From Ophthalmolycus amberensis (lineage: Eukaryota > Chordata > Actinopteri > Perciformes > Zoarcidae), in NCBI GenBank assembly GCA_024529925.1, contig JAFEUB010001064.1, positions 666,001 through 730,000 of the forward strand: a stretch of DNA of 64,000 bases. The letters run 5' to 3'. Made by a program: the position numbers and the translations under genes. Under the pieces are notes generated by a model. It searched no databases, was not told the DNA's origin, and saw nothing but the letters and a program-made list of their open reading frames with translations. Below, piece by piece: positions 20,015 to 31,902 of the stretch (positions are counted from its first letter, which is position 1; every line of letters starts with the position of its first letter).

Positions 20015-22822
20015 GTGGAATATGCTAACACTCCTACCCCTGCACTTTACAATCAACGCCTCAAGCTCCAGGCTGAGTATGACCTCCTGTCAACAGCTAA
20101 GATCGAAAAGCAATTGCTACACTCAAAGCAACATTACTTTGAAATGGGAGCTAAGGCAGGTAAACTTTTGGCTCACCAGACCAGGGCTAGGGCGCTGTCG
20201 AGACTGATCCCTAGGATTGAGTCCCCCTCAGGAAATGTGGTTACTGATCCTAAGATGGTGAATGATGTTTTTTTGAGTTATTATTCAGATCTTTACTCAT
20301 CAGACTGCCCACCTGAAGTGTGGAGGGGGCATAACCCTTTGGAATCAATCCCGTTCCCCAAAATCAGTGAGGACATACCCAATAATCTTGGAGCTCCGAT
20401 CTTGACTACGGAAGTGCAAGAGGCAATTAAACTACTACAGAATGGCAAATCACCAGGCCCGGATGGGTTCATAGTAGAATTTTACAAAACATACTCCAAC
20501 CTAGTCTCCCCACTGCTGACAAAAGTATATAATGAATCCTTTACAAAAGGACGGCTACCCCCAACACTATCTGAAGCCACCATTTGTCTCCTGCTGAAAA
20601 AAGACAAAGACCCTCTATTATGCAACAACTACAGGCCCATATCCCTTCTGAATGTTGACCAGAAGATCTTAGCCAAGGTTCTATCTACACGTCTGCAGAA
20701 AGCTCTACCATCTCTGATCTCTGCAGACCAAACAGGCTTCATGGCAGGACGGAATTCCTCATTTAACACTAGGCGGCTGCTTAACATAATCAGCTCCCCA
20801 AATCACGACACCCCTGAGGCAATATTATCTTTAGATGCTGAGAAGGCCTTAGACAGGGTCGAATGGAAGTATCTATACTATATTTTGGGAAGATTTGGCT
20901 TTAGCTCAGACTTTATAGCCTGGATCGAGTTGCTCTATAATTCTCCGACTGCTTCCATTCTCACTAACGGTGTAAAATCCCGCCCTTTCACTTTATGCCG
21001 TGGCACCAGACAAGGTTGTCCCCTCTCACCCCTTCTGTTTCCTTTGGCCATTGAGCCTTTAGCCATCTGGCTCCAGGGGGAAGCGGGATTCGAGGGTATT
21101 TCCAGGATGGGAATCACACACAAACTGTCACTTTATGCGGATGATCTCTTGTCATACTGTCTCCAATCCTGTTTCATCCCTTTCAGTTGTCAAAGATATT
21201 CTACTCGAATTCGGAAAATATTCTGGTTACAAATTAAACTTTCATAAAAGTGAACTTCTCCCCATAAATGCGTTAGCCAAGGTACTACCACAATCTCTTT
21301 TTCCATTCAAGGTGACCACGGAAGGATTTAGATGCCTAGGGGTGGTCATTACACCATCATTTAAAGATCTATTCGCCAAGAACTTTCGTCCTCTTGTTGA
21401 CAACTGTAAATCCGATATAACCCACTGGTCTGCTCTTCCCCTGTCCCTCATTGGCCGCGTCAGCCTCATAAAAATGGTAATTCTTCCCAAATTCCTATAT
21501 CTGTTTCAACATATTCCAATCTTAATGAAAAAATCATTGTTTTGCCAACTAGATCAGACTATCTCTTCATTTCTGTGGGTTAATAAACCGCCTTCGCATT
21601 AAGAAAGCAATCTTACAACTTCCTAAAAAGTCAGGTGGCTTAGCTCTACCCAATTTAATCCAATATTACTGGGCCTGCAACATCGAAAAGCTACGTCACT
21701 GGATGGATGATGGGATAAGAAATGGCCCCCTATGGGCCCAAATGGAACTATCCTCCTCCAAGTTCTCCCTTCAATCCCTCATCACGGCACAACTGCCACT
21801 TAAAACCCACGGGATCTCAGAAAACCCAGTAGTTACTAACTCTCTCAACATCTGGACACAATTCCGTAAACATTTTGGACTGGACAAACCTTCTACTTTG
21901 GCCCCAGTCTTTAGAAACCACTTATTCTCACCTTCTGTGTCTGACCCTACCTTTTGTATGTGGCGTGACAAAGGCTTGCGTAAAATTAAAGACTTTTATA
22001 AAGATGGAGACTTTATTGATTTTGCAGGACTGTCTTCTAGATTTGACCTGCCTAAATCTAATTTTTTCCGCTTTCTACAGATTAGGCACTTCATTAAATC
22101 TGAATATCCTCACTTTCCTAATCATCCTCCTGGATCTCTGATTGACTCCTTGCTTGCCCTAGATGCTGCGCAAAAACGCTCCATCTCAACTATCTATGGT
22201 CTCATTGACTCCCTTAACCCAGACCAGACATCTCACCTGAAACAGACCTGGGAAAGAGAAATTGGTAAACCAATATCCGATAACCGTTGGGTGCGCATTC
22301 TGGCCTTATCCCACTCCTCCTATTTGTGCGAGACAAGGGCTGCTGCAATGCAAGGTTTTGTTTCGTGTGCACTACACAAATGCCCGTCTGGCTAAAATCT
22401 ACCCAAATCTGAGCGACAGCTGCAATAGGTGCAAACAGTCACCTGCCAACCATACCCATATGTTTTGGTCGTGTCCAAATTTAGAAGATTTCTGGGATCA
22501 AATATTCAATACACTTGGGACAGTACTAGGTATAAAACTTGACCCCGAACCCCTTACAGCACTATTTGGAACTCAGCCACCTGAAGTATTTGATCTGTCG
22601 TCGACAGGACTACGCATCCTGGCCTTTACGACACTTCTAGCTAGACGCCTCATACTATTCAAGTGGAAACACGTCCTCCCGCCTTCACATAACAGTTGGT
22701 TAATAGAGATCTTAAAACTTGAAAAGATCAGATTCTCACTGAGAGACTCCAGTGAAGCCTTTGAAGAGACCTGGAAACCTTTCATAAACTATTTGAATGA
22801 CGCTGCGGAATCCAAAAAGTGA
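20015..22822 (+). pseudogene. L1/Tx1-type reverse transcriptase and C-terminal domain, frameshifted
   Basis: RT in the 20015-21247 frame contains NGKSPGPDGF, NNYRPISLLN, LDAEKALDRVEW, GTRQGCPLSPL and the catalytic YADD near 21134-21146. A frameshift just after YADD moves reading to 21135-21602 (GYKLNFHKSELLP, LGVVITP). Another near 21597 moves it to the frame ending at 22395, and a third near 22350 to the frame ending at 22822. The last part has C-X2-C...H-X4-C (CNRCKQSPANHTHMFWSC), the typical L1 C-terminal zinc-knuckle-like motif. Confidence 0.8.
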
Positions 22823-23105
22823 ACTAGAACACTTTGTCTTAATTTCTGTTTTTATTTTGGTGGTTGTCGTTCTGAGGATTCTTTGTCTCTGGTTGAATCA
22901 ATCTTGATACCATACCTCCTCAGAGTGGTGTTTGTTTGTTCGTTGAATTTGTAATTTCTGTATTCAGTGGCAGTTTGTCACAGTTACACTACCTCCAAGA
23001 GACTTGCAAATTAATGTAATATGCTGTACATCACAACCTTTTGGGGGTAGACCTGTTCTACCTCTGTCTAAAGTATTGCAAAATCAATAAAAAGATTTGA
23101 AAAGA

Positions 23106-23859
23106 AAGAGATCAAAATGTCAAGTTTTGCCTGAGGCAGGCCCCCCAGATCACATTAGGCTCAGCTAGTTGTGCTGTGCAAAGTTGACATTTTGGCCTGA
23201 GTGTAGGCCAATGAGCCTTTATTTGTGGAGTTAAATAGATCTCAAAATGGTCTTAAATGTGTATAACTTGATCTTAAAAGAAAAAGTAAGATTTGTGTAT
23301 AATTTTAGGTACTTACAAATGCGTGTTCCAATCTACACACAAATATCAAGCATTTTGAACATGTGTAAATACATGAAATAACATTCCATAATTGGAAAAA
23401 CACAAACAACGTCCACCACCTAGCAGTGGCTTATTTAAACAATATATTTACATTCATGGGCTACTATACTGCATAGAGTATATAGTTGGTAGATGTATGT
23501 GTTCTTACCAAGGGGCGGCAAACTATTCTGTAAATTTAGAAGACAATGTCTTTTCCACTTTGAAATTACATACAATTTTACCAAAATCCCAGATGTACTA
23601 GTTTTACACATTCACTTAAACGCAGCATGCATTTGTGGATCTGTGTGGCGCTGGAGACGGTGAAAATAGTATCAAAACTCCACACACAAATGTAACCTGA
23701 TCCGTGCTTATCAGGTAATCGGTGCACACAACCTCTTTAACAATCTGCAAATAAATACAAAAAATGTCACAAATACTTTGACATTTCTATACACATGAAG
23801 TTTTACGAAGGCAAACATGATATATGTCACATGTATGTATATATATATATACACTTTTT
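23106..23859. other. Unassigned A/T-rich intron sequence
   Basis: No coding potential or terminal repeats seen. Confidence 0.5.
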
Positions 23860-24045
23860 TCTCTTATATATATATATATTTATACCTACATCCGTTCTAC
23901 TTTTTTTGCTGCCCTTTTTTATTCTTTATACATATATTTTCTTGTTTATTGTAAATTTGTGTTTGTACATTGAGAGCGGAGTGGAAACCGGAGACAAATT
24001 CCATGTATGCGTAAGCACACATGGCCAATAAAGCTGATTCTGATG
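23860..24045 (+). repeat. 3' tail fragment of a LINE
   Basis: A (TA)n tract precedes a segment ending in GGCCAATAAAGCTGATTCTG, the common 3' end of a teleost LINE family. Only the tail is present. Confidence 0.45.
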
Positions 24046-24563
24046 ATCAGATCTATGAAGTTGAAGTTAAAAGTCTGTATGCAAATATAAATATTTATTC
24101 AGATTGTGATTTGTGCATTTGTCAAACTGTTTTACAAGTGTTCAAGTTGCTTGGTATTTGTGTTTAGATTGGAACATGCATTCGTGAGTACACCTAATTT
24201 CACTCCATATTTACAATTAACAACATAATAGAATTTGTGTCAATGCCTTCCAAAATGACACGTATGACCATTGCACACCTAAAATGATTGTTACGGTTAG
24301 GGAAAGGACATTTTGATGGTTTAAAGAACTGAACAGCTGAGAGTTTTTGTTGTCCCATGGCCTCAGTGCCATCTCGGGACAATTCACTGTTGCCATGAAT
24401 ACTGTTATGAGGGGAAATTCACCAGCTAAAACCAGCTTGCATAGATTAGTATGTTAGGGTTAAATGTTTGTGAATTTGGGTAAATGAATGACTTGAATGG
24501 CGTGTGTGTGTGTCTGCATTGCTTCCATCAGTCTCATTGCCATGCTGCTGTTTGTCCTTGCAG

Positions 24564-24697
24564 TTCCCTGCCAGCTGAACTTGACTGGGGCAGAAGGATA
24601 CATAGAGGCTCCGCCACAGTCCAGCTCTGCTTTTCACTCCACTATGGACTGCAGCTACGTCATCACTGTCTATGTGGGCTATGGAGTGGAGGTCCAG
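24564..24697 (+). CDS. sez6: sez6 exon encoding the start of the first CUB domain
   Basis: A 134-bp exon between a TTTGTCCTTGCAG acceptor and a GTAAGA donor. It enters with two bases, completing the split codon left by the exon at 8054-8557 (G+TT gives Val), and ends in phase 0. The peptide has the first CUB-domain cysteine (VPCQLNLTGAEGYI), a second cysteine in MDCSYVITVY, and ends GYGVEVQ, the pattern that opens CUB1 of SEZ6/SEZ6L. The phase match across the 16-kb intron supports one gene. Translation continues open past the donor for a few codons, but the GTAAGA site and the domain boundary argue for splicing at 24697. The rest of CUB1 was not found downstream in this window. Confidence 0.75.
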
Positions 24698-25044
24698 GTA
24701 AGAGAAACATCCATCAATACTGCATATGTTGGACTCCTGATTCTCTCCAGCAAGCCTGGTGTCATGGAAGATTCCAACTTAATAAATGTACTACTGATAT
24801 ACATGTAATCTACTAAATTGATGGAAAGGTGTATACTTTATAAGTATAGTAGTTATTTTGGTCAAAAGACAGCTACATAGATGTGATATCATATTTGTTA
24901 AAATTGAGATTGATGGTAACTATTAAAAACATCTGATTTGTATGATATTCAATGAAAAGTTATGGCTTTCAAAGAACACCTCATCTCTACCAAGAAGATA
25001 AATGCACCTTCCAGGGAATCCAAAGTTGTCTTATTACTGATTCT
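24698..25044 (+). other. Start of the intron after the sez6 CUB exon
   Basis: GTAAGA donor, then A/T-rich sequence with no further exon or element end seen before the minisatellite. Confidence 0.45.
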
Positions 25045-25211
25045 AATGGGACAGAGAAGATGAGTGGACTGGTTCTAGTGGGACAGAGAGGATGAGTGGA
25101 CTGGTTCTAGTGGGACAGAGAGGATGAGTGGACTGGTTCTAGTGGGACAGAGAGGCTGAGTGGACTGGTTCTAGTGGGACAGAGAAGATGAGTGGACTGG
25201 TTCTAGTGGGA
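25045..25211. repeat. 32-bp minisatellite, about five copies
   Basis: Tandem units of 32 bp built on GGGACAGAGAGGATGAGTGG followed by ACTGGTTCTAGT. Copies differ at one or two sites (AAGATG, GGATG, GGCTG variants), so the array is fairly young. It sits in the intron after the CUB exon. Confidence 0.9.
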
Positions 25212-25449
25212 TTTATGTGTTACTAATGTTTTTGCGCCTACCATGGTGTCCAAAGGTCTTTTTATTTACTCTTGGCCAGTTTTTTTTACATTTTCCGTCT
25301 TCTTATCTGGTTGAGTAATTGAAAATCAGTTGTGTGTACTGGCTACAAAGTGGCGTCTATAGAAAATCTATATATTTCATTGGTTTGGACATTAAAAATG
25401 AAAATGAATTGACCTACTTTATACTTTCATCTCTGCATATATGTATATA

Positions 25450-26994
25450 CAGTGACTTGCATAAGTATTCACCCCCCTTGGACTTTTCTACATTTTGTCA
25501 TGGTATAACCACAGATTCAAATATATTTCATTGGGATTTTATGTAATGGACCAATACAAAATAGTTTACATGGATTTCAAAATTATTTACAAATACAAAT
25601 CTGAAAAGTGTTGAGTGCATATGTATTCACCCCCTTTACTGTATAACCCCTAACAAAGATCTGGTGCGACCAATTGCTTTCACAAGTCACATAATTAGTA
25701 GATAGGGTCCACCTGTCTGAAACTTAATCTCCGTATAAATAAACGTGTTCTGTGAAGGCCTCAGAGTTTGTTAGAGAGCAATTACTGAACAAACAGCATC
25801 ATGAAGACCAAGGAGCTCACCAAACAGGTCAGGGGTAAAGTTGTGGAGAAGTGTGAAGTAGGGTTAGGTTATAAAAAAACATCCCAAGCTTTGAACATCT
25901 CACGGAGCACCATAAAATCCATCATCAGAAAATGGAAAGAATATGGCACAACTACAAACCTACCAAGAGAAGGCCGTTCACCCAAACTGACAACCCGTAC
26001 AAGGAGAAAATGAATCAGAGGAGCAACCAAGAGGCCCATGGTAACTCTGGAGGAGCTGCAAAGATCCACAGCTGAGGTGGGAGAATCTGTCCACAGGACA
26101 ACTATTAGTCGTGTACTCCACAAATCTGGCCTTTATGGAAGAGTGGTAAAGAGAAAGCCACTGTTGAAAAAATTCACCCAAAGGCATGTGGGAGACTCCA
26201 AGGTCAATTGGAAGATGGTTCTTTGGTCTGATGAGACAAAAATTGAGCTTTTTGGCCATCAGACTAGACGCTATGTTTGGTGAACACCAAACACTGCACA
26301 TCACCACAAACGCACCATCGCCACCGTGAAGCGTGGTGACAGCATCATGCTCTGGGGATGCTCCTCAGCAGCAGGCCCTGGAAGGCATGGAAAGGTAGAG
26401 GGGAACATGAATGCAGAAAAATATCCCCAAAACCTGGAGGATAATCTGACTCAGTCGGCAAGAGAACTACGACTTGGGAGAAGATTTATTCTCTAGCAAG
26501 ACAACGACCCCAAGCATACAGCAAAAGCTCCACAGAATGGTTCAAAGACAACAAGTGGAAGTCAAAGCCCAGACCTCAATCCAATCCAGAATCTGTGGCT
26601 GGACTTGAAAAGAGCTGTTCACGCCCGATCACTGAGCAACCTGACAGAGCTTGAGCTGTTTTGAAGAAGAATAGAGAAAAATCTTCGTGTCCAGATGTGC
26701 CAGCCTGAGTGAGACATATCCACACACACACTCAGTGCTGTGATTGCAGCCAAAGGTGCATTTACTAAATACTGACCTGAAGGGGGTGAATACTTATGCA
26801 ATCTTTACTTTACCTTATCTGTTTTAATTAATTGACATTATTTTGTAAAAATCTGTTTTCACTTTGATATTAAAGAGGGTTTTTTTTTGCAAATTCTTGT
26901 CAAAAAAGCCAAATTGTATTGACCATGATTTCATGTATAAAAGCAACAAAAGGATGAAACATCCAAGGGGGGTGAATACTTATGCAAGGCACTG
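25450..26994 (+). mobile_element. Tc1/mariner element, inactive
   Basis: A 1545-bp element with terminal inverted repeats (CAGTGACTTGCATAAGTATT left, CAGTGCCTTGCATAAGTATT on the opposite strand right). It is flanked by TA at 25448-25449 and 26995-26996, the Tc1/mariner target duplication. A single transposase frame with several stops fills the middle. Confidence 0.93.
25801..26735 (+). pseudogene. Tc1-like transposase with stops and altered catalytic residue
   Basis: Starts at ATG 25801 (MKTKELTKQVRGKVVEKCE), with a paired helix-turn-helix region (YKKTSQALNISRSTIKSI). Stops in the same frame lie at 26011, 26281 and 26494, the last replacing the residue before QDNDPKHT. The first catalytic Asp (WSDET) and second (DNDPKHT) are present. 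The third acidic position in DLNPIxNLW is Gln (CAG at 26587-26589) where Glu is expected. Confidence 0.88.
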
Positions 26995-26996
26995 TA

Positions 26997-27888
26997 TATG
27001 TGGTGACATGCTGATACTATAATAATAGTGTGAACTATGCCAGGCTTAGTTTGTATTTATTCAGACAATGTGTTGTCCCTGTGCAATATGGCTCTGGATC
27101 CACTCAGCCATTGTCCATTTGTGTCCAAATCATTGCCCCTTTTTAAGCTGTTAAATCACTGAGCATGGTGTTGGCCTACAGTCAGATGGATGGCTTCAAT
27201 TAGCTTTTCAATTTTTCATCAACAATAGTTCTCCAGCCGTCTCTGGGCAAGCAGTGCAGATATATAGCTTGCATAGCAGCTGCTGTGACAGTAGAGCAAT
27301 TCACTGTTCATTTAAAAAATACAGGTTCATTACGCTCCCCTCCCTTCCAGTATGTTTGGATTCTACAGTATAGAGGATTTCACCAGAAATATGTCATAGA
27401 TATCCTGAATCATGCTTTCATAGACCAACCAATTCTGAAATACCAGTTTATGTTTCCTCACATGTCACAAGATAAAAAGGCCAATAAGGATATTTTACTC
27501 ATGTTTAAATCACTTTTGTCCGTAAGAAGATTGTATGTCATGTAGCTCTATTATAATCAATTTTGAATACATTGTGAATTGTACATAGATTGTAGGTCTC
27601 TTCTTTGACACTGGCTATTGTGTCTCAACACAAAACTCTTTTGTCTGTCTTCTGCATGAGATCGGATTTTGGTAATATCACTAAGGGGTGCAATGAGTTC
27701 AAGGGCGGAGGTTTGGTTTCAACATTGGTGGGGACACATATTATGCGGGGTTATCAGGCTCCTCCCCCACGAATAGTGGAAATCAAAGACCATGCACCAG
27801 GTGAAAATTCTAAATATACAAATATAGTGGATGCAATAAGCAATAAGGCTCTGTCGTTCTGTATTGCTTTCAAATATGTATTCGGTAA
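26997..27888. other. Unassigned sequence
   Basis: No recognised gene or element. Short open frames at 27285-27545 and 27605-27898 have no domain signature. Confidence 0.45.
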
Positions 27889-28140
27889 CACGTTATAACT
27901 ACACGCTATGAAGCATTAGTTAAGTATGAGTAAACACTTAATTCATAATTTGTAAATCATTGTTCCTATATTAACACTTATTAGTATGCAACTCATAACA
28001 AGTTATAAATGTTTTATTCTTGATTAATAAGCTTGATTATTATAGGTTTCATGATTGTGCTTTCATACTTTATAAATGATGGATTCCCCATTTGTAAAAG
28101 AAGTATTTTTAGTTTGTGTATATATATTACAAACCAATTA
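27889..28140. repeat. Degenerate interspersed repeat (GGTAACACGTTATAACTACAC type)
   Basis: Runs of ATTAGTTAAGTATGAGTAAAC-like sequence resemble a common teleost dispersed repeat that starts GGTAACACTTTAT. No ends or target duplication were resolved. Confidence 0.3.
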
Positions 28141-28539
28141 TTAACCTATTAACACTCCGATGTTAGAAGTACTTCCGGCTCCATACGAGTGGCAGCCTTT
28201 TACAGCAGCTCCTGCTGACCACTGAGCTTTTTCTTCATATTGTCTTATTTTTGTTACTTTTTTTCCCACTAGTTTATCTGCTTTGACAATAGTGCACTAT
28301 GGCAGCTAGTTCTATCGAGTTTGTCGTTTTTTATCTGCTACTTATTGCACTTTTCACCACCTGTCCGGGGATCCAGCACCATTGTTTACACGAGGGATCA
28401 GCCGTTAGCGTCCAGGGACACGGCGGTGCTACTACCGGAGGAGAGACCCGAGGTTCCCCGCCAGCTGAGGAGGAAGAGATGGGGAGGCCGCGCTGGGGCA
28501 GAGCGTCACGCCAGGAGGAGACGTTTTAGACCCGTCCTC

Positions 28540-30377
28540 CCCTCCATGATCATGGGAAACGTACGGTCTCTCTCCAACAAGATGGACGAGCTATCAGCGC
28601 TGACTCGCCATCAGAGGGAATACCGCGAGTGTAGCCTCATGGTGTTTACAGAGACATGGCTAACGGAGCTAACTCCGGACACAAATGCTACACTGGACAG
28701 GTTCCGTATCATACGGGCAGATAGGACAACGAAGAGCGGTAAGAGGAAGGGAGGAGGTCTGGCAGTGTTTGTTAATGATAGATGGTGTAACCCTGGGCAC
28801 ATCACTATAGAGCAGACCTGTACCAAGGACATTGAGTTGTTAGCCGTTAGCATGAGGCCAAGCTACCTTCCAAGGGAATTCTCGCATGTTAGCACGATAG
28901 CTGCGTACGTTCCCCCCTCTGCTGACGGTGAGGCGGCCTGTGACGTCACCCACTCGGCGACAAGCAGGCTGCTGACACAACACCCTAATAAGAGGTCTTC
29001 AACAGGGGGTACGTGAAATCTTTGGTTCATTAGACAATTAAAAAAAAAAAAATATTATTATTTTCTTTTTTCTCTAAACATGAATCTGTCCATTATTTGA
29101 ATAGTTCAGTATTGTATGAAAGATAACCGGCATCTTTATGCATGGCAGTGGCACTAATGGGCTATCACTCATTTTCGTTTCCACATTTATGAATGAAAAC
29201 ATCAATTTGAATAGCTTGTATGCATGATTATCATGCAATTGGCATTGGTATCAGCTGACAAGGTATGTTTATGAATGGCACTGGCACGGCCACCCTACTC
29301 ACTGTACCTTGCACATGTTTAAAATAAAAACATGAATATATGAACCTGTGTATTATTTGAATAGCTTAGTATTGAATGCACAATAAAGAGGTATACACAG
29401 GTACTAGGCCCACTTAATATAAAACACAATTTTATACAATATATATAGTCGGGGGTCCCTGCTCCATCTCTCTATCAGTTTGGGGGTCCTTGGCCTGAAA
29501 AACGTTGAAGACCCCTGGGCCTAATGCGCTCCTCCGTCTCTCTGGTGACTTTAATCATGCCCCTCCGTCCTCCATTTTGCCCAGATTCACCCAATACGTC
29601 ACATGCCACACCAGAGACAATAAAACACTGGATCTATTATATGCCAACACCAAGGAGGCATACACTTCATTACCTCTACCTCCCCTGGGAAGATCTGATC
29701 ACAACCTGGTGCACCTCCGGCCTGTGTACAAACCTCTTGTACAAAGGCAGCCAGCTGTGACTCGCACAGTAAAAAGATGGTCTGAGGAAGCCGAGGAGGC
29801 TCTGAAGACTGTTTTGACTCTACTGTGTGGGAAGTATTCAGTGATGCCCATGGGGAGGACAATTGACAGTCTCACTAACTGCATAACAGACTACATAAAC
29901 TTCTGTGTGGAGAACACCGTACCCACAAGAACTGTACGGTGTTTTTCCATCTGCAAACCACGGATCACTCCTGAAATAAAGTCTATTCTCAAGGAGAAGA
30001 AGAGGGTATTTAGATCAGGAAGCAAGGAGGAGCTGAATTCTGTACAGATGGAGCTGAGGAGGAAGATCAGGGAGGGGGGAAAAGTATACAGGACAAAGAT
30101 GGAGGACCAGCTGCAGCAGAACAACATCAGTGGGGTCTGGAAGGGCCTCAAGGCGATGTCTGGCTACAAGGGGCTCAACCAACAGCGTACGGGGGACCAA
30201 AAGTGGGTGAATGACTTGAACTTATTCTTTAACAGATTCGATCAGTCATCCACCCCTCCCCCCATCCAGTCCCCCCTGCTGCTGCAACCTCCTTTGGCTG
30301 CACCCCCTGTAGATTGCACCCCCTTCTCCACAACACTCGGCTCTCCCCCCACACTCCTCAAACACTACATTCCATGA
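28540..30377 (+). pseudogene. Endonuclease and pre-RT region of the Jockey-group LINE
   Basis: The endonuclease reads in two halves separated by the MITE at 28990-29517. The catalytic GDFNHA and SDHNLV motifs are intact in the second half. The frame continues through RTVKRWSEEAEEAL and an Arg/Lys-rich pre-RT linker to a stop at 30377, where a frameshift precedes the RT. Confidence 0.75.
28990..29517. mobile_element. hAT-type MITE with AGGGGTCTTCAAC ends, second copy
   Basis: The right end reads GTTGAAGACCCCTG. The left end is AAGAGGTCTTCAAC, slightly decayed. It is flanked by ACCCTAAT (28982-28989) and GGCCTAAT (29518-29525), a 6/8 match. Same end family as 18402-19591 but different interior. 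It interrupts the LINE endonuclease between HPN and SGDFNH. Confidence 0.75.
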
Positions 30378-30423
30378 CCAACGCCTCACCCCCCCTCCAA
30401 CAACCTACGGCACACCGCCCAGC

Positions 30424-31880
30424 TTGTCCTTCACAACTTACCAGGTGAGAAAAGAACTGAGAAAGATCAAGGTGAGAAAGGCCACGGGTCCAGACGGCAT
30501 CAGCTCAAGGCTCCTCAGGTCCAGCGCAGACCAACTGTGCGGGATAATGGAGCACGTCTTCAAATTGAGCTTGAAGCTGGGGAGAGTACCACAGCTGTGG
30601 AAAACCTCCTGTGTGGTACCAGTCCCAAAGACCCCGCGAGCCAAGGACTTCAACAGCTTCAGGCCGGTGGCATTAACATCCCACCTGATGAAGATGCTAG
30701 AGAGGCTGGTCCTTGTCCATCTCCGCCCCCCTGGTGAACTCATCTTTGGACCCACTACAGTTCGCTTACCAATCTGGCATTGGGGTGGATGATGCTGTCA
30801 TCTACCTGCTACACAGATGCCTTTCTCACCTGGAAAAGGCTGGAGGCACTGTGAGAATCATGTGTTTTGATTTCTCCAGTGCCTTCAACACCATCCAGCC
30901 TTTGCTTCTGAAGGACAAGCTGGAGCAGACCGGAGTGGACCACCACCTCACTGCATGGATCTTGGACTATCTCAACAACCGTCCAAAGTATGTGCGGATA
31001 TGGGAGTGTGAGTCTGACCTGGTGTCCTGCAGCACAGGGGCCCCACAAGGAACTGGCCTACCTCCATTCCTCTTTACCATCTACACCTCGGACTTTAAAC
31101 ATGACTCTGCCAACTGCCACCTGCAAAAGTTCTCCGACGACTCTGTAATCGCCGGCCTCATTTCTGCCGGTGATGACAGGGAATACAGAGAACTGAACCA
31201 GGACTTTATAGGATGGTGGCAGCGGAACCGCCTCCAGATCAACTTTGGTAAAACCAAAGAGCTGGTGGTGGACTTCCACCGGGGTAAACGCTCTCCTCCG
31301 ATACCAGTGAACGTCCAGGGAATGGATATTGAGATCGTGAGATCTTATAAGTACCTGGGTGTTCACTTGAACAATAAACTGGACTGGACTGACCACATAC
31401 ACGCACTCTATAAAAAGGGTCAGAGCAGACTATCTGCTGAGGAGACTCAGGTCTTTTGGAGTGCAGGGAGCACTCCTGAGGACCTTCTTTGACTCTGTGG
31501 TGGCATCAGCCATCTTCTATGAAGTGGTCTGCTGGGGCAGCAGCATCTCGGCAGTAGACGGGAAGAGACTGATCAAACTCATCAAGAAGGCCAGCAGTGT
31601 GCTGGGGTGTCCACAGGATACGGTGGAGGTGGTTAAGCTATCATCCCTGATGAACAATACCTCCTACCCCATGCAGGACGCCCTGGCAGCTCTGTGCAGC
31701 TCCTTCAGCCACCGGCTGATTCACCCCCGGTGTGTGAAAGAGAGGTACCGCAGGTTCTTCCTTCCTGCTGCTGTCAGGCTGCACAACCAGCTGTGCTCAC
31801 GTTTTTTTTACTCTGTATCTTGTGTGCACTGTCCACTTTGCTGCTGTGATCCTGTGAATTTCCCCACTGCGGGACTAATA
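30424..31880 (+). pseudogene. Reverse transcriptase of the Jockey-group LINE, frameshifted
   Basis: RT block KATGPDGISSRLL (30475-30515) and FRPVALTSHLMK (30658-30695) lie in one frame. PLQFAYQSGIGVDDAV, FDFSSAFNTIQ, GAPQGTGLPPFLF and the catalytic FSDD (near 31132) are in the next. The C-terminal part (VVASAIFYEVVCWGSS...RRFFLPAAVRLHN) is in a third from about 31461. The active-site aspartates are present. Confidence 0.78.
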
Positions 31881-31902
31881 AAGGATCATCTTATCTTACC
31901 TT

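Larger units (their letters stand above)
17906..23105 (+). mobile_element. L1/Tx1-type LINE, 5'-truncated, split by a MITE
   Basis: Begins inside the endonuclease (LVSWNVKGVNG...IIFLQETHL), so ORF1 and the 5' UTR are missing, the usual 5' truncation. Endonuclease, RT and a C-terminal CCHC-like finger follow, then a 3' UTR ending in CAATAAAAAGATTTGAAAAG near 23103. A 1.19-kb MITE (18402-19591) interrupts the endonuclease. Several frameshifts are present. RT motifs (LDAEKALDRVEW, RQGCPLSPLLF, YADDLL) belong to the L1/Tx1 branch. Confidence 0.82.
8558..24563 (+). other. sez6 intron packed with nested transposons
   Basis: This interval lies between two phase-compatible exons of the same inferred gene, with GT at 8558-8559 and AG at 24562-24563. 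It holds a Gmr1-type LTR retrotransposon, parts of two hAT-like families, an L1/Tx1-type LINE with its own MITE insertion, and simple repeats. No other exon-like segment was recognised. That the two exons are joined directly is inference from phase and domain order. Confidence 0.65.
28150..31898 (+). mobile_element. Jockey-group (L2/Rex-like) LINE split by a MITE
   Basis: A plus-strand LINE with 5' leader, endonuclease, RT and a 3' UTR ending CTAATAAAGGATCATCTTAT at about 31898. Endonuclease motifs are MGNVRSLSNKMDEL near 28552, FTETWLTEL near 28646 and GGGLAVFVND near 28750. After the MITE (28990-29517) it resumes with SGDFNHA near 29542, LGRSDHNLVH near 29684, RT and C-terminus. Frameshifts near 30380, 30724 and 31465 inactivate it. 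Its 3' tail is shared with a SINE at 32641-32879. Confidence 0.82.

Noticed and set aside
25045..25211. CRISPR-like repeat array
   Set aside because: Units are directly adjacent with no unique spacers, in a vertebrate intron; it is a minisatellite.
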